Origin: Oscillospiraceae bacterium
GTDB taxonomy: Bacteria; Bacillota; Clostridia; Oscillospirales; Ruminococcaceae
Direction of reading: 5' to 3'
DNA length: 64,000 nt
NCBI GenBank assembly: GCA_031282245.1
Contig: JAITEB010000006.1
Coordinates: 25,451-89,450 of the forward strand
Shown: positions 35,004 to 44,886 of the stretch, one piece after another
Numbering within the stretch: the stretch's first letter is position 1
How the letters are laid out: each line of letters begins with the position of its first letter
Notes under the pieces: model-generated
Seen by the model: only the letters and a program-made list of their open reading frames with translations
What the model was told of the DNA's origin: nothing
Database searches by the model: none
Made by a program: the position numbers and the translations under genes

Positions 35004-36200
35004 TTGACCTATGAAGGAAATAATCCCAGGATCACAGCGCTGATAAATTTGTATTCGTCTGAGCAGTTTCCGGTGGTCGTCTTAAGTCCGGAGATAGAAA
35101 TTATATGGGCAAATGACAAAGCTTTGCGCACTTATCCCCAGTTGCGAATACCCAATATATTAAAAGAATGTATAAGCTCTGAAAGTCTGGCTTTGCTTAT
35201 GGAGCGGCTTAATGTCTCCGGGCTTGGCGCGGTTGACTTTTCCGGAAGGAAAGAATGGGGCTGCCGCATTTGCTTCCAGCCTTTTTTTAAAGAAGACGGC
35301 AAAGAGTTGGATTTTCTTTTTGCCTTTTTTTACAGGGAAAGCCCCGCACCGAGACATATCCCGACAACGGCGGATATCTCCAGGATTTTTTCTTTGGGAG
35401 AGCTTCAGGTCAGGGACGCTCTTAACGGCATAATGAACCATGCCAAGCTGCTTAATTATATTGCGAAAAAACATGACGATACCTGGGATCAGGCGGCTGA
35501 CAGCCTGAATATAATTTATAAAAATTCTCACAGGATACTGCGTTCGTATTCCAATATTGCGGAATATTCGCGGTATATGCTTAATGAGAACGTTTTTTCG
35601 CCGGATTCGGATTTGCTCAACCTCTTTTTACGCCGCAATTGCGAGGATCTGGTCAATGTCGCCAAATATCTCAAAATCGGCTTTGAATACGAAATCTGCG
35701 ACGAGGCCCTTCACGTGCCCTTTATGAAAATAAAGCTTGCCCGCGCTGTGTTTAATTTTATCCGCAATTCTCTTATGTATTCCCGGGAGGGCAACAAAGT
35801 CAGCATAAGCCTGACGCGTCAGGGCGGCAAAGCGCTTATTTTTATCAGGGACTACGGGAAAGGAATGAGCGCTGAAAAGCTTGAAAGCGTTTTCAACTCT
35901 TTGTCGGCGGGTACGGCGGGAATAAAGCCGCATTTGGGCAACGGCGCCGGTTTTGGGCTGCCATTGGCTTATTTTATTGTCAAAGAACACGGCGGAGAAA
36001 TAAAGCTGGACAGCATAGAAGGCTTTGGGACTGTGGCTTCGGTTATACTGCCGCTTTCCGTGGGCAATATTGGGGGAACTCGCATGAATCAGTTTTTCCA
36101 CAGCTACCCTTCGGATTATTCTTCGCCGCTCTATCTGGAGTTTGGGGATCTTGTCCCTTCGGTTACGCTTAATCATAAAAATAGGGATAAAAACAGTTGA
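35004..36200 (+). CDS. Histidine-kinase-like sensor lacking the phospho-accepting His
   Basis: The 398 residues have a PAS-like N-terminal domain (about 15-110), a helical dimerisation region and a HATPase domain with intact N box (NFIRNSLMYS), G1 (DYGKGMS) and G2 (GAGFGLPLA). The dimerisation helix reads LQVRDALNGIMNHAKLL; aligned with the usual HELRTPLNAI it has Leu where the His should be. No membrane helix is present, so it is soluble, and no response regulator is adjacent. It may bind ATP and act as a phosphatase or a partner of another kinase. The start is TTG at 35004, 8 bp after AAAGGAGG. The 239 bp upstream holds a TATAAT at 34871 but no clear -35. Confidence 0.75.
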   Translation: MTYEGNNPRITALINLYSSEQFPVVVLSPEIEIIWANDKALRTYPQLRIPNILKECISSESLALLMERLNVSGLGAVDFSGRKEWGCRICFQPFFKEDGKELDFLFAFFYRESPAPRHIPTTADISRIFSLGELQVRDALNGIMNHAKLLNYIAKKHDDTWDQAADSLNIIYKNSHRILRSYSNIAEYSRYMLNENVFSPDSDLLNLFLRRNCEDLVNVAKYLKIGFEYEICDEALHVPFMKIKLARAVFNFIRNSLMYSREGNKVSISLTRQGGKALIFIRDYGKGMSAEKLESVFNSLSAGTAGIKPHLGNGAGFGLPLAYFIVKEHGGEIKLDSIEGFGTVASVILPLSVGNIGGTRMNQFFHSYPSDYSSPLYLEFGDLVPSVTLNHKNRDKNS

Positions 36201-36243
36201 CCGGATTCAAAAAAAATAGTATTATATATTTGTTTATAATAGC

Positions 36244-36275
36244 TATGAGGTGTTTTGCTCCAAAAACACCTCATA
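36244..36275 (+). other. Perfect hairpin ahead of pyrG
   Basis: A perfect 13-bp inverted repeat (TATGAGGTGTTTT and complement) with the loop GCTCCA lies 112 bp before pyrG. It is followed by TGTTTATGCTTT rather than a clean T-run. It may terminate the upstream gene or take part in pyrG leader control. Confidence 0.45.
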
Positions 36276-36362
36276 TGTTTATGCTTTGCTAAAAATTTAA
36301 AAAGCGTTTTAGTTTTGATTTGGCTGACCTGAAGTAAAATTTTAGAGCCGCTATTTATATAA

Positions 36363-37994
<1,632 letters not shown>

Positions 37995-38012
37995 AGGCAG
38001 GTATCTTATCCA

Positions 38013-38597
38013 ATGTCGGAAATAAAAGCCGCAGATAAATTTCTGGAAGTTTACAGCGAAAAAATAAAACGCGAGGGCGCGGAAAATCTCCTGAAATGGC
38101 TGAAATCCAGCGATTTCCTGAAGGCCCCCGCAAGCACGCGCTTTCATCTTTCCCGCGAGGGAGGGCTTGCCGAGCACAGTCTGAACGTTTATCGCCGCCT
38201 TGTGAAGCTTTGCGCCGCCGAGCCTTATCAGTTTTCAGAGGAAACTCTTGCGATATGCGGGCTTCTGCATGACGTGTGCAAGGCGGATTTTTACAGGACC
38301 GATTACAGGAACTCCAAAGACGAGAGCGGCAAGTGGGTAAAAGTGCCATATTATGCCATAGACGACCAGCTGCCTTACGGCCACGGCGAAAAGTCGGTTT
38401 ATATTATCAGCGGCTTTATGCGGCTTTCCCGGGAGGAGTCCATGGCTATCCGCTGGCACATGGGCGGTTTTGACGAAAGTGTGAAAGGCGGAAGCTTTTC
38501 GCTGAACACCGCTTTCCAAAAATTCCCGCTCGCGGTGCTGGTTCACGCCGCGGATCTTTTGGCCACCAATCTGGACGAGCGGCACTTGCAGGCTTGA
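38013..38597 (+). CDS. HD-domain phosphohydrolase-like protein
   Basis: The 194 residues carry an HD metal site: GGLAEHSLNVYRRLV supplies the first His, CGLLHDVCKADFY the HD pair, GHGEKSVYII another His, and RWHMGGFD a further one; an Asp follows in HAADLLATNLDER. Such proteins are common in clostridial chromosomes and phages as stand-alone predicted hydrolases. The substrate is unknown. It lies between pyrG (18 bp) and glpK (26 bp) on the same strand. Confidence 0.82.
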   Translation: MSEIKAADKFLEVYSEKIKREGAENLLKWLKSSDFLKAPASTRFHLSREGGLAEHSLNVYRRLVKLCAAEPYQFSEETLAICGLLHDVCKADFYRTDYRNSKDESGKWVKVPYYAIDDQLPYGHGEKSVYIISGFMRLSREESMAIRWHMGGFDESVKGGSFSLNTAFQKFPLAVLVHAADLLATNLDERHLQA

Positions 38598-38623
38598 TTT
38601 TTTTATAGAAAAGAGGGGAAAAC

Positions 38624-40105
38624 TTGAAATATATCCTGGCGCTGGACCAGGGAACCACCAGTTCCCGCGCCGTCCTGTTCGACGAAAATCAGAATATAGC
38701 CGGCATTTCCCAGCGGGAATTCGCGCAGATTTACCCAAAAGAAGGCTGGGTGGAGCATGATCCCATGGATATTTTTACTTCTCAGTATTCTGTTTTGCTG
38801 GACGTGATAGCCAAAACCGGAGTAAGCCCGAAAGAGATTCTTGCTATAGGCATCGCCAATCAGCGGGAAACCGTCATAATGTGGGACAAAACCAGCGGCG
38901 AGCCGATTTATAACGCGATTGTCTGGCAGTGCCGCCGCACGGCCGGAATAGTCGAAAAGCTCGTCGCGGACGGTCTTGGTGGCTACATCCGTGAAAAAAC
39001 CGGCCTTGTCCCGGACGCTTATTTTTCCGGCACGAAAATCAAGTGGATTCTTGACCATGTGGATGGCGCAAGGGAAAAGGCCGTGCGCGGCCAGGCGCTT
39101 TTCGGGACGGTAGACACCTGGCTTATTTGGCGGCTGACCGCCGGCAGAGCACATGTCACGGACTACACGAACGCTTCCCGCACTATGATTTATGACATCC
39201 GCAAACTGGAATGGGACAAAACTTTGCTGGAGGCTCTGGATATCCCGGCGGCCTGCCTTCCGGAGGTTATTCCCAGCAGCGGCGTTTGCGGGTATGCCGC
39301 TGTCGGAGGTGTGAAAATCCCGGTGGCGGGCATCGCGGGCGACCAGCAGGCCGCGCTTTTCGGGCAGTGCTGTTTTGAGCCGGGCGAAAGCAAGAGCACT
39401 TACGGCACCGGCTGTTTTCTTCTCACCAACACGGGCGGAACGCCAGCCGAAAGCCGGAACGGGCTTTTGACGACTGTCGCGGCAAGCGTCGGCGGAGAAA
39501 TAAATTACGCCCTTGAGGGGAGCGTCTTCACAGGCGGCGCGGTTGTGCAGTGGCTGCGCGACGAGCTTCACTTGATTGACGAAAGCGCCGACACAGAATA
39601 TTTTGCGGCGAAGGCGGCTTCGACAGGCGGCGTTTACCTTGTGCCCGCGTTCACGGGGCTGGGCGTGCCGTATTGGGATATGCGCGCCCGCGGCTGCATT
39701 ATCGGCATCACGCGCGGCACAAAGCGCGAGCACATTGTCCGCGCCGCAGTGGAAAGCATTGCCTATCAGACCTGCGGCCTTGTGGACGCAATCAAAAAAG
39801 ACGCCGGCATTTCGCTGAGCGCACTGAAAGCCGACGGCGGCGCAAGCAGGAATAAATTTCTTATGCAGTTTCAGGCGGATTTGCTCGGCATTCCCGTTGT
39901 GTGCCCGACTGTCAGCGAATCGACGGCGCTGGGAGCGGCATATTTGGCCGGGCTTGCCGCCGGGATGTGGAGCGGGACGAAAGAGCTGACGAAATTTTGG
40001 AAGCCCGGGCATGTTTATGCGCCGCAAATGGACGGCGAGGACGCCGCAAAGCTTCTTGCGGGCTGGGATAAAGCGGTCGGCAGAAGCCTTGGCTGGGCGG
40101 AATAG
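38624..40105 (+). CDS. glpK: Glycerol kinase
   Basis: GlpK phosphorylates glycerol for entry into glycolysis or lipid synthesis. The 493 residues contain [17 protein letters not shown], the glycerol-binding [13 protein letters not shown] and WQCRRT, the signature [20 protein letters not shown] and the ATP-site [20 protein letters not shown]. The start is TTG at 38624 behind AGAGGGGA. Glycerol uptake and dehydrogenase genes are not adjacent, so it is not in a typical glp operon. GGIKIP-like His for PTS phosphorylation was not looked for in detail. Confidence 0.95.
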   Translation: MKYILALDQGTTSSRAVLFDENQNIAGISQREFAQIYPKEGWVEHDPMDIFTSQYSVLLDVIAKTGVSPKEILAIGIANQRETVIMWDKTSGEPIYNAIVWQCRRTAGIVEKLVADGLGGYIREKTGLVPDAYFSGTKIKWILDHVDGAREKAVRGQALFGTVDTWLIWRLTAGRAHVTDYTNASRTMIYDIRKLEWDKTLLEALDIPAACLPEVIPSSGVCGYAAVGGVKIPVAGIAGDQQAALFGQCCFEPGESKSTYGTGCFLLTNTGGTPAESRNGLLTTVAASVGGEINYALEGSVFTGGAVVQWLRDELHLIDESADTEYFAAKAASTGGVYLVPAFTGLGVPYWDMRARGCIIGITRGTKREHIVRAAVESIAYQTCGLVDAIKKDAGISLSALKADGGASRNKFLMQFQADLLGIPVVCPTVSESTALGAAYLAGLAAGMWSGTKELTKFWKPGHVYAPQMDGEDAAKLLAGWDKAVGRSLGWAE

Positions 40106-40434
40106 CGCGTCCGCGGCGCATGAATAATTATCCGGGCAGGCGCATATAATTTGCAAGCGGCAATAAAACCGGTATTTTCTGGCGAAATTGCATCGAAAAA
40201 AATTTTTTATTTCAGGCTGAAAACAAAAAAAATTTCGGCGCTTAAAAATCCCCGCTACTGTGCGATTTGCTGTATTCATAAACGTCTGTTTTGTGCAAAA
40301 CGCATAAACACGAAGCTTTGCTTTTATTCAAATCTCTATTTGACAAACAGGCGCAAAAACGCTATTATGTATTCTGCACGTTAGGAGACCACTATATATA
40401 GTGGTCAATAGTATATTAACGGAGGGACAGCATA
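40106..40434 (+). promoter_or_regulatory. nrdD upstream region: promoter and NrdR-like box
   Basis: This 329-bp gap holds a clear promoter, TTGACA (40340-40345), 17 bp, TATTAT (40363-40368), followed at 40387-40406 by the perfect palindrome GACCACTATATATAGTGGTC. Its core ACTATATATAGT matches the NrdR box seen ahead of ribonucleotide reductase genes. Usually two boxes occur; I find only this one, just downstream of the expected start of transcription, where a bound repressor would block elongation or clearance. The first 200 bp show nothing further. Confidence 0.7.
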
Positions 40435-42774
40435 ATGGCAACAAAAACGGAGATTATTACCACAATTATTAAGCGGGATGGGAGGTTCGCGCCTTTTGAT
40501 ATTGACAAAATTACCCAGGCAATTTATAAAGCCGCAAGCGCCGTCGGCGGCCAGGATCTGGACACGGCCGAGGCTTTGGCCGAAGAAGTCGAAGTTTATC
40601 TGGCCGACGCTCTGGAGCTTGTTACACCCACTGTCGAGCAGATTCAGGACGCTGTGGAGAAAATCCTGATAGAAAACGGCCACGCAAGAACGGCCAAGGA
40701 GTTTATTCTCTACCGCGACCGCCGCACAAAAGTGCGCAACATGAACTCCAAACTGATGAAAACTCTGGAGGATCTGACCTTCAAGCCCGCCATAGAGAAC
40801 GACATAAAGCGTGAAAACGCGAATATTGACGGCGACACGGCTATGGGAACCATGCTCAAATACGGCTCTGAAAGCGCGAAGCAGTTTTATGAGATGTTTT
40901 TGCTTCAGCCGGAACATTCCGCCGCCCACAATGACGGGGATATTCATATCCATGATTTGGATTTTCTGGCCCTGACTACAACGTGCTGTCAGATTGATAT
41001 AGACGCGCTTTTTAGAAACGGCTTCTGCACGGGGCACGGTTTTTTGCGCGAACCAAGCTATATCGCGAGCTATTCCGCGCTTGCCTGCATTGCGATTCAA
41101 TCCAACCAGAACGACCAGCACGGCGGGCAAAGCGTACCCAATTTTGATTATGGGCTTGCAAAGGGCGTCGCTAAATCTTATAAATATAACTACAGGAAGA
41201 ATCTCTCAAAGGCGCTGGAGCTTCTGGCCGACCGGAACGACGCGGAAGAAGCGTCCAAACAGCTTCTGGAGGGTTTGAGCCCCTCTCTGGATAACAGGGA
41301 TTTTGATGCGGAGCTTTCCGGAAGGCTTTCCGGGATTGTTCCGGACGAGAAAACGACTGCCAAAATCTTGCGCTTTGCCGCAAGATGCGCAGGCGAGGAA
41401 ACCGACCGCGACACATACAAGGCTATGGTCGCGCTTGTGCACAACCTGAACACCATGCACTCACGCGCGGGGGCGCAAATTCCTTTCAGTTCGCTGAACT
41501 ATGGGACGGATGTTTCGCCGGAAGGCCGCATGGTCGTCAAGAATCTGCTTCTGGCTACAGAAGCCGGTCTTGGCAACAGCGAAACGCCCATTTTCCCCAT
41601 TCAGATTTTTAAAGTCAAAGAAGGAGTGAACTATAACCCTGAAGACCCGAATTACGACCTTTTCAAGCTGGCTTGCAGAGTCTCTGCAAAACGCCTTTTC
41701 CCGAATTTCTCGTTTCTGGACGCGCCTTTTAATAAGCAATATTACGTAGAAGGCCGTCCCGAGACGGAAGTCGCCTATATGGGCTGCCGCACAAGGGTCA
41801 TTGCCAATATTGACAAAAGCAGAGAGACCACCTACGGCAGGGGCAACCTGAGCTTTACCTCGATCAATCTGCCGCGCATCGCAATCAAGTCTCACGGTTC
41901 GGCGGAGTTCTTTTTTGAGGAGCTGGACAGAAAAATTAATATTGTGACAGAGCAGCTCCTCGACAGGTTCAAAATACAGTGCTCCAAAAAAGTCCGGAAT
42001 TTCCCCTTCCTGATGGGGCAGGGGATTTGGATGGGCAGCGGGGAGCTCGGCCCGGACGACAGCATCGCCGAAGTTCTGCGCCATGGGACGCTGACGGTCG
42101 GTTTTATCGGTCTTGCGGAGTGTCTGACCGCGCTTATCGGCAAACACCACGGAGAAAGCCGCGAGGCGCAGAATCTGGGGCTGGAGATAATCGGTTTTAT
42201 GCGCCAGAGAATAGACAAGGCCTGCGAAAAGCACAAGCTCAACTTTTCGCTGATCGCCACGCCCGCCGAAGGGCTTTCAGGGCGCTTTGTCAAAATCGAC
42301 AAGAAAAATTACGGCATTATCCCCGGCGTGACAGACAGGGAATATTACACTAATTCTTTTCATATTCCGGTTTATTACGAGATAAGCGCCCATGATAAAA
42401 TCCGGCTGGAAGCTCCTTATCATGCGCTGACAAACGGCGGGCACATCTCGTATATAGAGCTTGACGGAGACCCGAGCAAAAACACAGAAGCTTTTGAGCG
42501 GATTGTCCACTGCATGAAAGAAGCCGGCATGGGATACGGCTCTATAAATCACCCCGTGGACAGAGATCCCGTTTGCGGTTACACCGGCATTATCGGCGAG
42601 AGCTGCCCCAAATGCGGGCGGCGCGAGGGCGACGGCAAGCCCGATTTTGAGCGCATACGCAGGATAACGGGCTATCTTGTGGGCACTCTTGACCACTTCA
42701 ACAACGGCAAACGCGCCGAAGAGCGCGACCGCGTGAAGCATTTTAACATAGAGTGCGCTAACCCGCTGGGATAA
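40435..42774 (+). CDS. nrdD: Anaerobic (class III) ribonucleoside-triphosphate reductase
   Basis: NrdD reduces ribonucleotides to deoxyribonucleotides under anaerobic conditions using a glycyl radical. The 779 residues show an N-terminal ATP-cone (IIKRDGRFAPFDIDKITQAI), catalytic-barrel motifs such as CCQIDIDALF and HNDGDIHIHDLD, a zinc-type CGYTGIIGESCPKCGR, and the radical site RITGYLVGTLDHFNN with Gly746. Length is typical. The ATG at 40435 follows GGAGGG. The activase gene nrdG, normally next in line, is not here; an AEC carrier follows after 90 bp. The gene implies an anaerobic lifestyle. Confidence 0.97.
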   Translation: MATKTEIITTIIKRDGRFAPFDIDKITQAIYKAASAVGGQDLDTAEALAEEVEVYLADALELVTPTVEQIQDAVEKILIENGHARTAKEFILYRDRRTKVRNMNSKLMKTLEDLTFKPAIENDIKRENANIDGDTAMGTMLKYGSESAKQFYEMFLLQPEHSAAHNDGDIHIHDLDFLALTTTCCQIDIDALFRNGFCTGHGFLREPSYIASYSALACIAIQSNQNDQHGGQSVPNFDYGLAKGVAKSYKYNYRKNLSKALELLADRNDAEEASKQLLEGLSPSLDNRDFDAELSGRLSGIVPDEKTTAKILRFAARCAGEETDRDTYKAMVALVHNLNTMHSRAGAQIPFSSLNYGTDVSPEGRMVVKNLLLATEAGLGNSETPIFPIQIFKVKEGVNYNPEDPNYDLFKLACRVSAKRLFPNFSFLDAPFNKQYYVEGRPETEVAYMGCRTRVIANIDKSRETTYGRGNLSFTSINLPRIAIKSHGSAEFFFEELDRKINIVTEQLLDRFKIQCSKKVRNFPFLMGQGIWMGSGELGPDDSIAEVLRHGTLTVGFIGLAECLTALIGKHHGESREAQNLGLEIIGFMRQRIDKACEKHKLNFSLIATPAEGLSGRFVKIDKKNYGIIPGVTDREYYTNSFHIPVYYEISAHDKIRLEAPYHALTNGGHISYIELDGDPSKNTEAFERIVHCMKEAGMGYGSINHPVDRDPVCGYTGIIGESCPKCGRREGDGKPDFERIRRITGYLVGTLDHFNNGKRAEERDRVKHFNIECANPLG

Positions 42775-42864
42775 AAAAACTTAACAATTCGGCAGGGGCG
42801 GATATTATAATTCGCCCCTGTAATTATATATGCAAACACCATCATTTTATAGGGAGACGTCTAA

Positions 42865-43803
42865 TTGGAAAGCGCGTTTTTGGTCATGAAACAAACCGGA
42901 ATAATGTTCTTGCTGATGAGCATGGGAATTTTCTCCCGCAAAAAAGGCATGTTTTCTGTTGAAACTTCGGAAAACTGTTCAAAGATTCTGTCTGATATAG
43001 TAATTCCCGCCACAATGATTTACGCCTTTCAGGGGAACAGCTCCGCGGGCGCAAAAAGCGGCTTCTGGCTGGCCTTTGCAATGGCCGCGCTGTATCACGT
43101 GATAACGCTTTTCATGGCAAACCTGATGATACCCGGAAAAAGCGGCGCGTCGTCTGACCTGGAGCGTGTGGCGGCCGTCGCGGGGAACTGCGCCTTTATG
43201 GGCTTCCCGCTTGTCCGCGCGGCGCTTGGCGAAGGCGCTCTTATTTACGGCACGGCGTTTATCGCGGTATTCAACTTGTTTATATGGGCGTGGTCGGCGC
43301 TTCTTGTGGGCGGGGAAAAACCGACGCTGAAAAATATTCTTCTGCGCCCGCAGATAATAAGCGTTGCAATTGGTCTTATCCTGTTCGGCTTTTCGATTAA
43401 GCTTCCAGATTTCGCGCTCACCTGTCTTAAATACACGGCGGATTTAAATACGCCGCTTGCCATGCTTGTCCTTGGGGCTTTTCTTGCCGAAGCGGACATA
43501 AAAAGCGCTCTGAAAAATTTCAGGATTTACCGCGCGGTTTTTATAAAAAATTTTCTCAGCGGCAGTATTTTCATGCTGGCCATGACCGCGATGCAGACTG
43601 GCCGCTGGATTCCCGGGGCGCATGTTCCTCTGATGACGTGCGTGATTATTTCCGCCGCGCCGACAGCCGTCACTGCTGTGTTTGTCAGCGCGCGCTACGG
43701 CAGGGACAGCGCCTATGCCGCCCAGCTTGTGGCGGCTTCGACATTGTTTTCGCTGTTTTCGATTGCGCTGCTTGTTTTTCTTGCTTCGTTTTTGCCGCTG
43801 TGA
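42865..43803 (+). CDS. AEC (auxin efflux carrier) family transporter
   Basis: The 312 residues form about ten membrane helices in two repeats of five, as in the AEC family, with the cross-over motifs around ILSDIVIPATMIYAF and GNCAFMGFPLVRAALGEGA. Bacterial members move malate, malonate or other organic acids and amino acids; the substrate cannot be told. The start is TTG at 42865 behind AGGGAGA; the ATG at 42886 is possible. It stands between nrdD and the deacetylase gene. Confidence 0.85.
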   Translation: MESAFLVMKQTGIMFLLMSMGIFSRKKGMFSVETSENCSKILSDIVIPATMIYAFQGNSSAGAKSGFWLAFAMAALYHVITLFMANLMIPGKSGASSDLERVAAVAGNCAFMGFPLVRAALGEGALIYGTAFIAVFNLFIWAWSALLVGGEKPTLKNILLRPQIISVAIGLILFGFSIKLPDFALTCLKYTADLNTPLAMLVLGAFLAEADIKSALKNFRIYRAVFIKNFLSGSIFMLAMTAMQTGRWIPGAHVPLMTCVIISAAPTAVTAVFVSARYGRDSAYAAQLVAASTLFSLFSIALLVFLASFLPL

Positions 43804-43932
43804 AAGAGAAAGCGGCGCTTTCGGGCAGGACAAAAAATTTGCAAAAATATATGCGGACAAATTCTGCAGCGCCGGAATAAAGCATATTATTCAAGCAGGA
43901 GCAAAATATGTACCGAAACGGCGTGATTTTTT

Positions 43933-44682
43933 GTGTTCATGCTTGTAAAGCAAAAGTATATAAGAATATTTGGTTTTGGCGTCGTATTTTTTGCGCTGGC
44001 ATGCGCGGCGGTTTGTGTTTCCCGCCAGAATGCGCGGAGCGTCCCGGCCAGCCGGACGGAGGAAAAAAAGCATATTATTTATCTTACTTTTGACGACGGA
44101 CCGTCAAAAAATACCTCGTTTGTGCTGGAGATTTTAAAGCGCGAGAAAATTCCCGCGACTTTTTTCGTCATTGCCCCGCAGAACGAGGAGGGCGAAAAAC
44201 TCTACCGCAGGATTATCGACGAGGGGCACTGCCTTGCCCTGCATTCTTATACTCACAACACAGATGAAATCTACAAATCCGTCCAGGCGTACGAAGAAGA
44301 TTTTTTCAGGCTTCAAAAAACCGTCTATGAACTTACGGGCCAATCACCCGATATTTTCAGGTTCCCCGGCGGAAGCACGACTTCCGCCTGCAAGCCCGAG
44401 CTCATGAAAACTCTGATAAATCATATGGCAAAAAAAGGATACACATATTTTGACTGGAGCATAGATCTGAACGATTCGGGTCCTTATGCCCTTCCCGCGG
44501 ATGAGATTTATAAAAACCTTGTAAAAGAAGTTGAAAAACAGCCCGGATGTGATTTGATTATTCTAATGCACGACGATAGCCTGAGGTCGACGCTTCCTGC
44601 GGCGCTGGAGAAGATTATTATTTACCTGCGCGGCAAAGGCTATGTTTTCGACGCCCTCTGTAAAGATACCGCGCTTGAATAA
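43933..44682 (+). CDS. Polysaccharide (chitooligosaccharide) deacetylase, NodB homology
   Basis: The 249 residues have an N-terminal hydrophobic helix (about 10-28) and then the NodB domain: LTFDDGPSKNT, the metal-binding ALHSYTHNTDEI, FRFPGGSTTS, and LIILMHDD near the end. Such enzymes remove acetyl groups from peptidoglycan or other wall sugars outside the membrane. The start is doubtful: GTG 43933 and ATG 43939 have no ribosome site, whereas AGGAG at 43897 serves an ATG at 43908 in another frame. Removing one T from the T6 run (43927-43932) would fuse that ATG to the deacetylase frame. So an indel, sequencing error or slippage is possible. Confidence 0.85.
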   Translation: MFMLVKQKYIRIFGFGVVFFALACAAVCVSRQNARSVPASRTEEKKHIIYLTFDDGPSKNTSFVLEILKREKIPATFFVIAPQNEEGEKLYRRIIDEGHCLALHSYTHNTDEIYKSVQAYEEDFFRLQKTVYELTGQSPDIFRFPGGSTTSACKPELMKTLINHMAKKGYTYFDWSIDLNDSGPYALPADEIYKNLVKEVEKQPGCDLIILMHDDSLRSTLPAALEKIIIYLRGKGYVFDALCKDTALE

Positions 44683-44690
44683 ACCCATAA

Positions 44691-44729
44691 AAAAACGGTC
44701 CTTTCCCGGATTCGGAAAGGGCCGTTTTT
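44691..44729. terminator. Bidirectional terminator between the deacetylase and amylopullulanase genes
   Basis: A 16-bp inverted repeat with one G-T wobble (arms 44691-44706 and 44714-44729) has A5 on one side and T5 on the other, so it can end transcription of the plus-strand deacetylase and the minus-strand surface cluster. Confidence 0.8.
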
Positions 44730-44754
44730 GCTTAATTTGCGCGCGGTTTTAAAT

Positions 44755-44871
44755 ATGATTAATATAGTCGCGCAGGAACATCCTGATGTTTATCAGTCAG
44801 AAATGGCGGAAGCTTTCGGCTGTTCTCAGCCGTGTATTTCGCAGACGATAAAAAAGCCCAGGTTGTGTTAA
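44755..44871 (+). pseudogene. N-terminal fragment of an IS630-type transposase
   Basis: A 38-residue frame reads HPDVYQSEMAEAFGCSQPCI and then SQTIKK, the first helix-turn-helix of IS630/Tc1-type transposases, and ends at a TAA straight after. No further transposase sequence or terminal repeats are seen. It lies in the 150-bp gap behind the amylopullulanase gene, a scar of an old insertion. Confidence 0.5.
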
Positions 44872-44886
44872 CACAAAATAAGTGAT

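Noticed and set aside
38603..40279. 558-codon open frame on the minus strand
   Set aside because: It lies opposite glpK, which has all family motifs; the antisense product has low-complexity, Arg/Ala-rich composition and no homology.
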